Shown one piece after another: positions 18,888 to 25,990 of a stretch of DNA of 55,801 nt (within the stretch, counting starts at the first letter, position 1; the number at the start of each line of letters is the position of its first letter). The stretch lies in contig JAPOTJ010000030.1 of NCBI GenBank assembly GCA_026709225.1, positions 1 through 55,801 on the forward strand. The letters run 5' to 3'. This stretch comes from Gammaproteobacteria bacterium. GTDB lineage: Bacteria; Pseudomonadota; Gammaproteobacteria; Pseudomonadales; Azotimanducaceae. Position numbers and translations under genes: made by a program. The notes beneath the pieces are model-generated. The model was given only the letters and a program-made list of their open reading frames with translations, searched no databases and was not told where the DNA came from.

Positions 18888-20017
18888 GCGCTGTCGCCTT
18901 GAATTGCCTTTGCGACCCATTGGGACAGTTTCTCAAGATCGACATGCTTATCATCCGGTTCGGAAGCCTGACTGAAGCTCATAACACGCCGGATCTCGTG
19001 ATCTCCATAGCATTTATCGATCTGTTTGATGTATTTTTGAATTTCTGAGACCGCCTTGTCGAGCGTTGGTTCGCAGGGCGTTCTGAACGCCTCCGCCAAG
19101 CTGCGCGGTTGTCGTTCACCAGCCTCGGCCATCATCCACCCCGCATAGCCAAATGGCGCGGTAGAGCCTAGTTTCGCTCCAGGGGAAACGGTTGCGATAA
19201 GCCGTATCAGGCATGCAGCTACCTCGCCAGCGAGGCTCACATCATCGCCAAGATTGTTGATCAACGTATCTCGGTCTATGACCACATACCCGTAAAAAAG
19301 CCCTGAACTCAGCTCTGTTTCGCCAATGTGGTCTGCACCAGCATCATCCTCAACCTGCTGCAAGTCATCAACGACTGTGAAATAGTCGCTTTCCGTTTGT
19401 TCGGCATGAACAGTGAACGCGTGCGCTACATATATCGCTGCATCAATATTCGCTTCGACATCTGATGTCACCATTCTTCCGAAAAGTGCTGATGCCATAC
19501 CGCCGGGCAGTTCACAATTGCTTCGTAGTGTCTTCATGTTGTCCCGATATTTCTTCCGCCATTCTTCCGCAGATTTCTTGGCGTCTTCTGCACTGCTCAA
19601 GTTCCCTTTCGCGATTTGCCTGGCTTCATTGGCGAGGTAGGTAATTTCCGGCTGCCCAAGAAGTAAGGGCTGTCGAGACTTTATGCTGGTTCCCTTTTCG
19701 CCGTACACAGCGAGCTGAAACTGTTCCTCGATTGCCTCGACGACATCCTTGTCGACCCCCATATCTAATAAGGGCTGAATAACCTTCCTAGTTACCGTCT
19801 CTCTTGATCGAACAGCCGCGGCGTCGGTTGAGATGGCTTCGATCGCATTGATGTCTTTGGCTACCCTCCAATGCCGCTTGAGACATTGTGAAGAGATTCG
19901 TGTTCTGGATTTGCCCCCGTAAGAGATGCGCTTGGAAAGTCCCGAGTCGTCTCGATTCAGCAGCGTTGCAGAATAGCCGTGAAGACTATGGATTTGAATG
20001 AACTTGGCGTGTGACAT
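18884..20017 (-). CDS. cas7e: Cas7e (CasC/Cse4) Cascade backbone
   Basis: Forms the six-copy backbone along the crRNA; its thumbs flip out every sixth crRNA nucleotide. The N-terminus MSHAKFIQIHSLHGYSATLL and the motif RISYGGKSRTRISSQCLKRHWR are diagnostic. The ATG at 20017 is preceded by the ribosome binding site ACGGAGA; the frame opens 123 nt further upstream but overlaps cse2. 377 aa is the usual length. C-terminal residues overlap the cas5e start. Confidence 0.94.
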   Translation of the reverse strand: MSHAKFIQIHSLHGYSATLLNRDDSGLSKRISYGGKSRTRISSQCLKRHWRVAKDINAIEAISTDAAAVRSRETVTRKVIQPLLDMGVDKDVVEAIEEQFQLAVYGEKGTSIKSRQPLLLGQPEITYLANEARQIAKGNLSSAEDAKKSAEEWRKKYRDNMKTLRSNCELPGGMASALFGRMVTSDVEANIDAAIYVAHAFTVHAEQTESDYFTVVDDLQQVEDDAGADHIGETELSSGLFYGYVVIDRDTLINNLGDDVSLAGEVAACLIRLIATVSPGAKLGSTAPFGYAGWMMAEAGERQPRSLAEAFRTPCEPTLDKAVSEIQKYIKQIDKCYGDHEIRRVMSFSQASEPDDKHVDLEKLSQWVAKAIQGDSA

Positions 20018-20052
20018 CAGATTGTCTCCGTAAATTATGTTTTGGGTCGTGA

Positions 20053-20586
20053 TTAATCCACAGATGGTTCGGCTTCTATCTGTTCTTTTCGCTTTTGATC
20101 GGCAGCTTGCGCCTGATAGTAGTCCTTTGCAACTTTCCAAGCGAACTTCTGTTTGTTCGAGAGGATTAGGTATGCTAAATCGCTCAAATTGAACTGCGCG
20201 TGTTCTGCTTTCGATGCCAGCCTTCTACAGATACGGGGAAGCAGGATTCTGCGCTCCTTTCTAGGTGCCGATAGCAGCGCTGTAAGACGTAATTCCGAGA
20301 TGCATGCAGAATGGAGCACAGTTCCCATTCCTATCTCGGACTGATGCGGGTCCACCTTCTTACCACCCTTCGGCACAAGTATTGCTATGCATTGAACGAT
20401 AGCTGCCCAATCATCTACGGGATTGAGGTCGAGGGTTGCGACAAGTTTCCAAAAGGCCGCGACTCCTTGCCCTTCTAAAGGGCCTCGTCGCAGAGCTGCC
20501 AACGTGCCCGATCCTGATTTTGAAACACATCTTGATAGGTTGCGTATTATCTTTGTGGCAGATTTTTTTTTCTTGAGGTTGGTCAC
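20053..20586 (-). CDS. cse2: Cse2 (CasB/Cas11e) small subunit of Cascade
   Basis: The small helical subunit (two copies per Cascade) that stabilises the R-loop. The family features are AALRRGPL near residue 32 and the helical body. The start is a GTG at 20586, 6 nt past the cse1 stop. Codons 5-8 contain an uninterrupted run of nine A on the coding strand (Lys-rich), a site where polymerase slippage or frameshift mutation is likely. 177 aa, similar to E. coli CasB (160). Confidence 0.9.
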   Translation of the reverse strand: MTNLKKKKSATKIIRNLSRCVSKSGSGTLAALRRGPLEGQGVAAFWKLVATLDLNPVDDWAAIVQCIAILVPKGGKKVDPHQSEIGMGTVLHSACISELRLTALLSAPRKERRILLPRICRRLASKAEHAQFNLSDLAYLILSNKQKFAWKVAKDYYQAQAADQKRKEQIEAEPSVD

Positions 20587-20592
20587 TTAAGA

Positions 20593-22164
20593 TTACCCCT
20601 GTGTGAAGATTTTTGGGTCATCGCTGAAGGTGCTTTTGGGACTTCTAATCAAGCCATGAAACGCTCTTTGCGCTACGACTTTCGACCGTAATCTTAGTGC
20701 CGAAGAGCACGAAATGGTTGCGATAGCATCATTCAAAATGCTCTCGCCTTCGTCGATGAGTCGGCACACAAACTGTCTGCGAACGTTTAGCCTTTCGCTC
20801 TCTGCTGCTTGGAACCTCTCGTCAAGTTGTTCAAAGAAAAGACCATCAGCAAAATCATCAAGTTTGTTGCCGAACTTGTTGGCTAGTTCTCTGCCTTTGT
20901 CGGATGATTTATCGAACCTGCCACCACTTGCGGCTACAGCGATTCCCCTCCTGAGTGCCTTGGATACTTCGCCAATTTCTTCCATAAGTGACTCTGAAAC
21001 CAGAGATAAATCTCTGTGAGCCGAGGTTTTACGGAATAGAATCGGGGCTGTCTTTCCAGAGAAAAGGATGTTGCGGCGTTCATGGTAGCCTTCAGTTTTG
21101 CCTTGACCAGCGGCGATCCCGCGAGCAATCACACGCCATATTGACTCCGGTGTGCTGTCAACCTCCATTGAACGCGGCTGTTTGAACTTTGAGTGGTCGA
21201 GAAGGACCTCTCGGAGCTTCTTATAGGTAAAGCCAGCACCAGAAACTGATAATGCTTTCGGTTCCTTTTCTGCAATAGACACGGGTGCCCAAAAATCGCC
21301 GATGTTGCCTTTGGCATCACTTGCCTGTATACGAGCAGTCTTGGAGCCAGCCGTCATCGCCGTCCACGAATTTCCAGCAGGCAGAAAACGAACTCGTCGA
21401 CAAATTTCAATGAAATAGGGGTCAAGCTGGTTAAGACTTAGCGATTCCTTACCGTTCCAAGTTTGCAGCCAGAGTAACCTGACACCATTTGATCTCCGAT
21501 AATAAGGGTACTCTTGAAGCAGTTTTTCTCGCCCGTCAATCATTCTTCGAACATCGTAGAACAGGCAGGCACCGCAGCGTCCTTTGGCTGGGTAGAGACC
21601 CATGCTAGGGCGGGAAGAAAATCCACCATTCATGCGTGCGATGCCATAGTTGCCTTGCCCTAGGAATCCAGCCATCGTCTGCAAGCTGATAAGTGCGAAT
21701 ATCCAATCCTCGGCCAGCGGCTCCCGTGCAATGCTCTGCTTCACATCGTGATTTTTTGAAGTGACTAGAATATCTAAGTCGTCAGGTGAGCAACATTGAC
21801 CCCTGTAGTCCCTTCGGTCTGGTCCGGCAGGTGGCTGCATGAATGCAGGAAGCCTTGTATCGTCAACGACAAGCCGCCAAGGTTCGTCTTGCGGGAATTT
21901 TTGGGTCAGGTTGCGCAGAAGACCGCGCCACGCTTCCGGGCATCTCGGGATGTCTGTGCTCCTAGATTCATGCAAGGCCAAAGTCGCTAGTTGCGCCAGA
22001 AAAGCATGCCATGCATGCCGTTGATGCGGTCTTAGTGAGGGGAAGGACTCAATTTCATCATCAGACATCAGGGCAAGCACTTCGCAGAGCGATACGGTTT
22101 GAACCTGTCCGTCGGCTAGCTTGGCTCGAAAGACTCGATCTTTGAGGATGTTGGGTGCTTGCAT
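20593..22164 (-). CDS. cse1: Cse1 (CasA/Cas8e) large subunit of Cascade
   Basis: Recognises the PAM and recruits Cas3. Family-typical segments include SLCEVLALMSDDEIESFPSL, HQRHAWHAFLAQLATLAL and FSSRPSMGLYPAKGRCGACL. 523 aa matches the family (about 500). The start ATG at 22164 has only a poor ribosome binding site of its own and lies 2 nt past the stop of a short open frame and 22 nt past a repeat-like hairpin, so its translation may depend on what happens in that leader. First cas gene downstream of promoters P1/P2. Confidence 0.94.
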   Translation of the reverse strand: MQAPNILKDRVFRAKLADGQVQTVSLCEVLALMSDDEIESFPSLRPHQRHAWHAFLAQLATLALHESRSTDIPRCPEAWRGLLRNLTQKFPQDEPWRLVVDDTRLPAFMQPPAGPDRRDYRGQCCSPDDLDILVTSKNHDVKQSIAREPLAEDWIFALISLQTMAGFLGQGNYGIARMNGGFSSRPSMGLYPAKGRCGACLFYDVRRMIDGREKLLQEYPYYRRSNGVRLLWLQTWNGKESLSLNQLDPYFIEICRRVRFLPAGNSWTAMTAGSKTARIQASDAKGNIGDFWAPVSIAEKEPKALSVSGAGFTYKKLREVLLDHSKFKQPRSMEVDSTPESIWRVIARGIAAGQGKTEGYHERRNILFSGKTAPILFRKTSAHRDLSLVSESLMEEIGEVSKALRRGIAVAASGGRFDKSSDKGRELANKFGNKLDDFADGLFFEQLDERFQAAESERLNVRRQFVCRLIDEGESILNDAIATISCSSALRLRSKVVAQRAFHGLIRSPKSTFSDDPKIFTQG

Positions 22165-22166
22165 AG

Positions 22167-22433
22167 CTACCTACCAAGCAATGGAACCCCGCAGTTGCGG
22201 GGAGGGCGACCATTCGAAAGATCAACGATGGCACGCGACGGACTATCTCCACTGGTAGGGGAGGACGTTTCATATGTATGGCATTGCGTTACTACCATTT
22301 CGGATACGTTTAGCTCAGAGATCTCCACGCTGATGCTGTCCTGTAGCCTAGAGTGTTCCCAAAAGCATTCAAATGATCTGCTGCTACTGGACTCGTGAGT
22401 GAGGGTTGTTTGGGTTTTTTGCTCATATTTCAT
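22167..22433 (-). CDS. Possible 88-aa leader ORF upstream of cse1
   Basis: An open frame beginning MKYEQKTQTTLTHESS with a strong ribosome binding site (AGGAGG, 9 nt before the ATG) and ending 2 nt before the cse1 start. The product is Ser/Thr-rich and resembles no family I know. Its last third is encoded by the mini-CRISPR (22180-22266), so amino-acid conservation there would be surprising. It could be a leader peptide coupling translation to cse1, a small effector or toxin-like product, or a chance frame. The position and ribosome binding site argue for translation; the composition argues against a folded protein. Confidence 0.4.
   Translation of the reverse strand: MKYEQKTQTTLTHESSSSRSFECFWEHSRLQDSISVEISELNVSEMVVTQCHTYETSSPTSGDSPSRAIVDLSNGRPPRNCGVPLLGR
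22180..22207 (-). repeat. Degenerate CRISPR repeat, unit 2
   Basis: 28 nt. The palindrome CCCCGCA (22187-22193) and TGCGGGG (22196-22202) is identical to the array repeat, with the central TG changed to GT. The handle end has diverged (GTTCCATT instead of GATAGACC). A Cas6e hairpin is therefore preserved but no functional 5' handle follows, as expected for the last unit of a one-spacer array. It ends about 22 nt before the cse1 ATG. Confidence 0.8.
22240..22266 (-). repeat. Degenerate CRISPR repeat, unit 1
   Basis: 27 nt. Read on the minus strand it ends GGAGATAGTCC, where the array repeat ends GGGGATAGACC, so the would-be 5' handle differs at one base. On the plus strand the stem is CTCC/GGAG instead of CCCC/GGGG: the T248-A262 pair replaces C-G, a compensatory change. 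There is one A-G mismatch and a 5-nt loop. Confidence 0.75.
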
Positions 22434-22482
22434 CGGCAATCGCCTCCTGTTTGTATTCTAAGCCTGCTGAAGAGTGGTCGCG

Positions 22483-22509
22483 ATTATATCGCATGACTCA
22501 TGAATTCAA
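22483..22509 (-). promoter_or_regulatory. Promoter P2 of the Cascade operon
   Basis: Perfect -10 TATAAT at 22488-22483 (minus strand) with a suboptimal -35 TTGAAT at 22509-22504 and 15-nt spacing. The -10 sits inside the palindrome GCGATTATATCGC (22480-22492), which abuts a second palindrome, CATGACTCATG (22492-22502). The candidate RNA-guided target overlaps the -35. Confidence 0.6.
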
Positions 22510-22525
22510 CCATGGCACGCGAATT
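22506..22525 (-). promoter_or_regulatory. Candidate Cascade/CreR target site with AAT PAM-like triplet
   Basis: Minus strand 22522-22506 reads TCGCGTGCCATGGTTGA; the mini-CRISPR spacer (22238-22222) reads TCGCGTGCCATCGTTGA. 16 of 17 match. The three bases 5' of the protospacer are AAT (22525-22523). The site lies just downstream of the predicted P1 start and over the P2 -35. Confidence 0.8.
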
Positions 22526-22536
22526 TGTAATAAAGA

Positions 22537-22566
22537 GTTATATTGAGATTGGGCATTGAATGTCAA
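22537..22566 (-). promoter_or_regulatory. Promoter P1 of the Cascade operon
   Basis: Consensus -35 TTGACA (22566-22561), 18-nt spacer and -10 TATAAC (22542-22537) on the minus strand, about 20 nt past the cas3 stop. The predicted start is near 22530. This is the best sigma-70 promoter I see in the window and would make cse1-cas2 independent of cas3 transcription. Confidence 0.75.
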
Positions 22567-22586
22567 GTGTCAGCGTTCGCTTCACG

Positions 22587-25274
22587 CTAACCTTCTGCCC
22601 GAAATAGCCCGGATGCCGAATAGGTGAAACAGGTCTGTCCTACTGACAGGGACACGCCGTTCGAGTCTCTTTGTACTGTTGCGTTCTCAATGTCATCCTT
22701 GCTAGGTAGCCTGTTCCGAAATAGATGGGCTGGAATATTAAACGTTCGCACGTCGTTACCGAACGGTCCTATGATAGATGCATCCAATTCAATACGAGGA
22801 CCATCTTCACCAAGCCGTGTACGGATGTGCCCATCATCTTGCGGAAACTCTATTCGCGAATCGAAATCGCAAGCACGGTCGAGGGAAAAGGCTTTCGCAG
22901 CGCTGACTTCAGCGCATCCTCGACCGAGTATTTGTTGCTGGTGCTTCTCCCATCCCTCACCAAGCTCTTTGACTCGATCTCTGACAATGGAAGAGTGCGT
23001 TGCATGTTCCACCAAGAAGCGATTCATTTCGGGAATTTTCCAAAGAGGGTGCTGCTGGATAATCTGTTGGGTCAGCTGCGTATGCAATAGATTTCTGTAG
23101 ATTCCTCCGTCGCCTTGCTCGGAGGTCCCGAGCCCATACTTCATAAGTGAACCATTGAGGCCGATCTCTAACCCGTCTGAAGGAGTCAAGATAATGCAAC
23201 TGGCCTCTTTGCAAACTCTTGGTCTCAGATTCTGAGGATGCCTATGCAGTCTTCCAATCCTTTGCAATAGAACATCCATAGGACATAGGTCGGTGATCAA
23301 AATGTCTGCGTCTATATCAAGGGACTGTTCCAACGTCTGAGTTCCGATAACAATGTTCCCTCTTTGCAATGACTGGCGTTTTGTCCCCATGACTTCCTCA
23401 ACCTTGTCATCGAGTAGCCGCCTGTCTTCAACGGCGAACCGACTGTGGTGAAGGGTTGAGACACCATTGACTCTCAACAAGAGTTCTTCGGCATCCTGAT
23501 CAGCTACAGCGTCGAAGACTTGTTGCGCCGCAGCTACCGTATTTCGTATCACGAGCACCGCTACGCCCCGCCGGGCGTACGCTATCGCATAAGAGGCGAC
23601 GTCAGAAGCGTTGTTCATCCATGGTTTTAGACAAACAGATACCTCTTTCTTGTAGCCCGTGAAGCCGATGGGTTTCGTCACTATATCGCGCCCATACACC
23701 TCGGTGAGCGCGGGATAGGAGGCTGCACAGGCCTGATCAACGTTCTCATCAAGCGTATCGAAATCGGATGACCTTGGACGGCAAAACTGTGCTCGAACCT
23801 CCGCAGCGAGCGTCGCAGACATGAGCATCGCATAGCCTCCTGCTTGTAGATGCCCCTCCAACAGGGTTCGCAGGAGTTCTGTCATATACGGGTCGCTTGA
23901 ATGAACTTCATCAACCACCAGAAGACTGCGCGCTAATGAAGCATGCCTCAGGTGCGCCCACTTAACTCTTAAAGCGCCAAGAAGAGTTTGATCAAGGGTG
24001 CCGACGGCCGCAGCTGCGCTCAAATAATGGCGAGCGCTCTCGGCCGCCCATCGCGCCTGCCTTTCCTGTTCATCGGGCTTGTCTTCCCAATACACTTGAA
24101 AATTCTCGATAGCACGGCCGACCTTTTCTTCACTGCCTACCCGAAGATAACCTGGAATCGCCAAGACTGTATCAAGCGCTGACTCTGCCGGAAACAGCTT
24201 CTTGAGTGCCAAATCCACACGCCCGTGAATTTGTTTGGCCGCAGCACGGGTTGGAAGGGCGAAGTACAAGCCGTCAACTCGACCAGATTGCCATAGGCGT
24301 ACAAATCTCATGATCGCAGCTTCGGTCTTCCCAGAGCCGGTTTCGCTCTCTAAGATAAGTAACTGAGTGTCTAAATGGGCTTTGGACACCGCTTTTTGAA
24401 TAGGTCGAGGCTCGACTTCGAATATTTCTTCAAATCCAACAGGGTTGCTGCGCGCGCGGAACTCTTCTCTGATGAGTTTGCGCTGTTCCAATAGACTCTT
24501 GGCTCGTTGTCGAGCAGTGTCTACGTAATCAATATCTCTGTACGCTTCAAACTCGAAAAACTCTTTTGCCGATCCAAGTTGGTCCGCCAGCGCCACCAAT
24601 CCGGCGAAAAAGTGTGCAAAGGGAGGCGACGAAGGTAGGGGAGGCCCTGCTTCGAATGCCTGAGGGTACCATCGGCGCATAGCGTCTCCTAGATCCTTTG
24701 CAGCACACACTGGATCATAGTTCCCGAATGCTTGCCATATCGCAGGCGAACGATGGGTATTTTTCGCTTCGGTCATCGGCCGTCCGTGATGTGACCATGA
24801 GGCGAAGAGTAGGGGTTCAACAGCTTCTCCCCAATCAACTATGGCATGTAACCCAAGCGCGTCGACAAAGCGTGGTTGACCACAAATGAGGGCGGATTCT
24901 TCAACGTGCCCCATTCTCGGCGGCTTAAGGTTCCCCTTCATGCTCGCACGAACTTTGAATTGAAAGCCTGAGTTTAGTTTCCCGAGATCATGAAGGAAGG
25001 CAAGGACGAGCAGGCGCTCTTTGGTTGTTTCGCAGATCTCTTTGATTCCAGCGGTATGGATGACTCCGCGCCGGATATTCGGTTGTTCAAGTAGTAATTC
25101 AAAACATGCGGCGACATCTGCGCAGTGGTGTTCAAGTCTGTGAAAAGAGCCATCCGTTTGATCGAATTTGCCCCATGCAGGGAGGATGTCGTCTTCCACC
25201 ACGGGCATCTGATCTTCCAGACTCTGAATAATAGCGACACCCTTACCGTTCTGCATTCTCATCAGCCCGTCCAT
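22587..25274 (-). CDS. cas3: Cas3 helicase-nuclease
   Basis: Target-degrading nuclease-helicase recruited by Cascade. The N-terminal HD nuclease domain shows HHCADVAAC and FLHDLGKLNSGF; the SF2 helicase domain shows Walker A ESETGSGKTEAAI, the DEVH box (VVDEVHSSDPYM), LMSATLAAE and motif VI QRIGRLHRH. 895 aa is close to E. coli Cas3 (888). The start is uncertain among Met at 25274 and the nearby in-frame Mets (25262, 25256); 25262 has GGACGGG upstream. It is transcribed away from a divergent vapB gene 60 nt away, and separated from cse1 by a 422-nt regulatory gap. Confidence 0.95.
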   Translation of the reverse strand: MDGLMRMQNGKGVAIIQSLEDQMPVVEDDILPAWGKFDQTDGSFHRLEHHCADVAACFELLLEQPNIRRGVIHTAGIKEICETTKERLLVLAFLHDLGKLNSGFQFKVRASMKGNLKPPRMGHVEESALICGQPRFVDALGLHAIVDWGEAVEPLLFASWSHHGRPMTEAKNTHRSPAIWQAFGNYDPVCAAKDLGDAMRRWYPQAFEAGPPLPSSPPFAHFFAGLVALADQLGSAKEFFEFEAYRDIDYVDTARQRAKSLLEQRKLIREEFRARSNPVGFEEIFEVEPRPIQKAVSKAHLDTQLLILESETGSGKTEAAIMRFVRLWQSGRVDGLYFALPTRAAAKQIHGRVDLALKKLFPAESALDTVLAIPGYLRVGSEEKVGRAIENFQVYWEDKPDEQERQARWAAESARHYLSAAAAVGTLDQTLLGALRVKWAHLRHASLARSLLVVDEVHSSDPYMTELLRTLLEGHLQAGGYAMLMSATLAAEVRAQFCRPRSSDFDTLDENVDQACAASYPALTEVYGRDIVTKPIGFTGYKKEVSVCLKPWMNNASDVASYAIAYARRGVAVLVIRNTVAAAQQVFDAVADQDAEELLLRVNGVSTLHHSRFAVEDRRLLDDKVEEVMGTKRQSLQRGNIVIGTQTLEQSLDIDADILITDLCPMDVLLQRIGRLHRHPQNLRPRVCKEASCIILTPSDGLEIGLNGSLMKYGLGTSEQGDGGIYRNLLHTQLTQQIIQQHPLWKIPEMNRFLVEHATHSSIVRDRVKELGEGWEKHQQQILGRGCAEVSAAKAFSLDRACDFDSRIEFPQDDGHIRTRLGEDGPRIELDASIIGPFGNDVRTFNIPAHLFRNRLPSKDDIENATVQRDSNGVSLSVGQTCFTYSASGLFRAEG

Positions 25275-25334
25275 CGAAACGCGGAACGGTGTATCTTACT
25301 CTCTGCTTACTTTGCGACTGAAAGCAAATTTACC

Positions 25335-25610
25335 ATGTCCCTGACGCAACCACTGACAACCACCCTGTCGAAAAAAGGGCAAGTCATCCTACCTAAATCT
25401 ATTCGTCAGGCACTAGGCTGGATGGTTGGTACCCGTCTCATGGTCGAGAGCACCCGTGATGGCGTATTGCTCAGGACCGAGACTGTATTTCCAGAAACCA
25501 ATCCAGAAGATGTGTTCGCCAGCTTGTCCTACGACGGCCCACCGAGGTCGCTTGAAGAAATGGAGGTTGGCATATTGGCCGAAGCCAAGCGAAGGTATGA
25601 GGGCAATTGA
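25335..25610 (+). CDS. AbrB/MazE-type antitoxin (VapB-like)
   Basis: A 91-aa protein with an N-terminal swapped-hairpin AbrB DNA-binding domain (TTLSKKGQVILPKSIRQALG) and a C-terminal tail likely to bind the toxin. Such antitoxins repress their own operon. The ATG at 25335 is taken because family members start a few residues before TLSKKGQ; an open frame extends upstream into the cas3 start but has no such features. Its toxin partner immediately downstream is broken, so the antitoxin is now solitary. Confidence 0.88.
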   Translation: MSLTQPLTTTLSKKGQVILPKSIRQALGWMVGTRLMVESTRDGVLLRTETVFPETNPEDVFASLSYDGPPRSLEEMEVGILAEAKRRYEGN

Positions 25611-25990
25611 CACTAAGGTCTTTGTCCGCTATCTGACCGGAGACGATGCGAAACAGTCGGCAAGAGCAATGGCCGTCATTGACTTGGGGAGCGTCTTTGT
25701 GGGCACGGCGGTTGTTCTGTAGAGCGAGTGGGTGCTGCGCAGCGTCTATGGATTTGACCGCGATGCGGTCGTCAATTCTCTAAGAGCCTTCTTAAGTCTG
25801 CCAAGCATTTCTGCTGAGACTCCACGTTTGCTCATGGAGGCGCTCGACCGAGCGGAGGAAGGCGTGGATTTCGCAGATGCGCTGCATCTTGGTGTCTCCG
25901 CTGGTTGCGATGCGATGCTTACGTTAGTGCAACTCTCCAAGTCGGGAACACGAACAGCCATCACGCAGCCATCGCAATCCTGCGTTTCCA
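25597..25990 (+). pseudogene. VapC-like PIN toxin, inactivated
   Basis: The frame starts at ATG 25597, overlapping the vapB end, and reads MRAIDTKVFVRYLTGDDA (PIN Asp in the AIDT start). An in-frame TAG at 25720-25722 follows VFVGTAVVL. The same frame continues SEWVLRSVYGFDRDAV and VDFADALHLGVSAGCDAML, the family's central and C-terminal acidic motifs. Near 25925 the frame is lost again: the +1 frame there encodes NTNSHHAAIAI, similar to the normal VapC end. One nonsense codon plus one frameshift make it a dead toxin. Confidence 0.85.

Larger units (their letters stand above)
22180..22266 (-). ncRNA. Mini-CRISPR encoding a candidate cas-regulating RNA (CreR-like)
   Basis: On the minus strand the order is repeat-like 1 (22266-22240), a 32-nt spacer (22239-22208) and repeat-like 2 (22207-22180). 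Each repeat-like unit matches the array repeat at about 19 of 28 positions. Unit 2 keeps the full palindrome CCCCGCA/TGCGGGG; unit 1 keeps the 5'-handle end (GATAGTCC against GATAGACC) and shows a compensated C-G to T-A change in the stem. Cas6e could process it into a crRNA-like RNA. The spacer start matches the operon's promoter region (22506-22522). Mini-CRISPRs with limited complementarity to cas promoters are reported as CreR RNAs in types I-B, I-E and V-A; assignment here is by structure only. Confidence 0.8.

Noticed and set aside
22167..22433. Calling the 88-aa frame a CreT-like toxin
   Set aside because: No tandem rare-codon block or other CreT hallmark is evident; kept only as a possible leader ORF.
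25275..25334. A second target of the mini-CRISPR spacer in the cas3 promoter
   Set aside because: Only a short CGCGT-type match was seen, with no extended seed and no suitable PAM.
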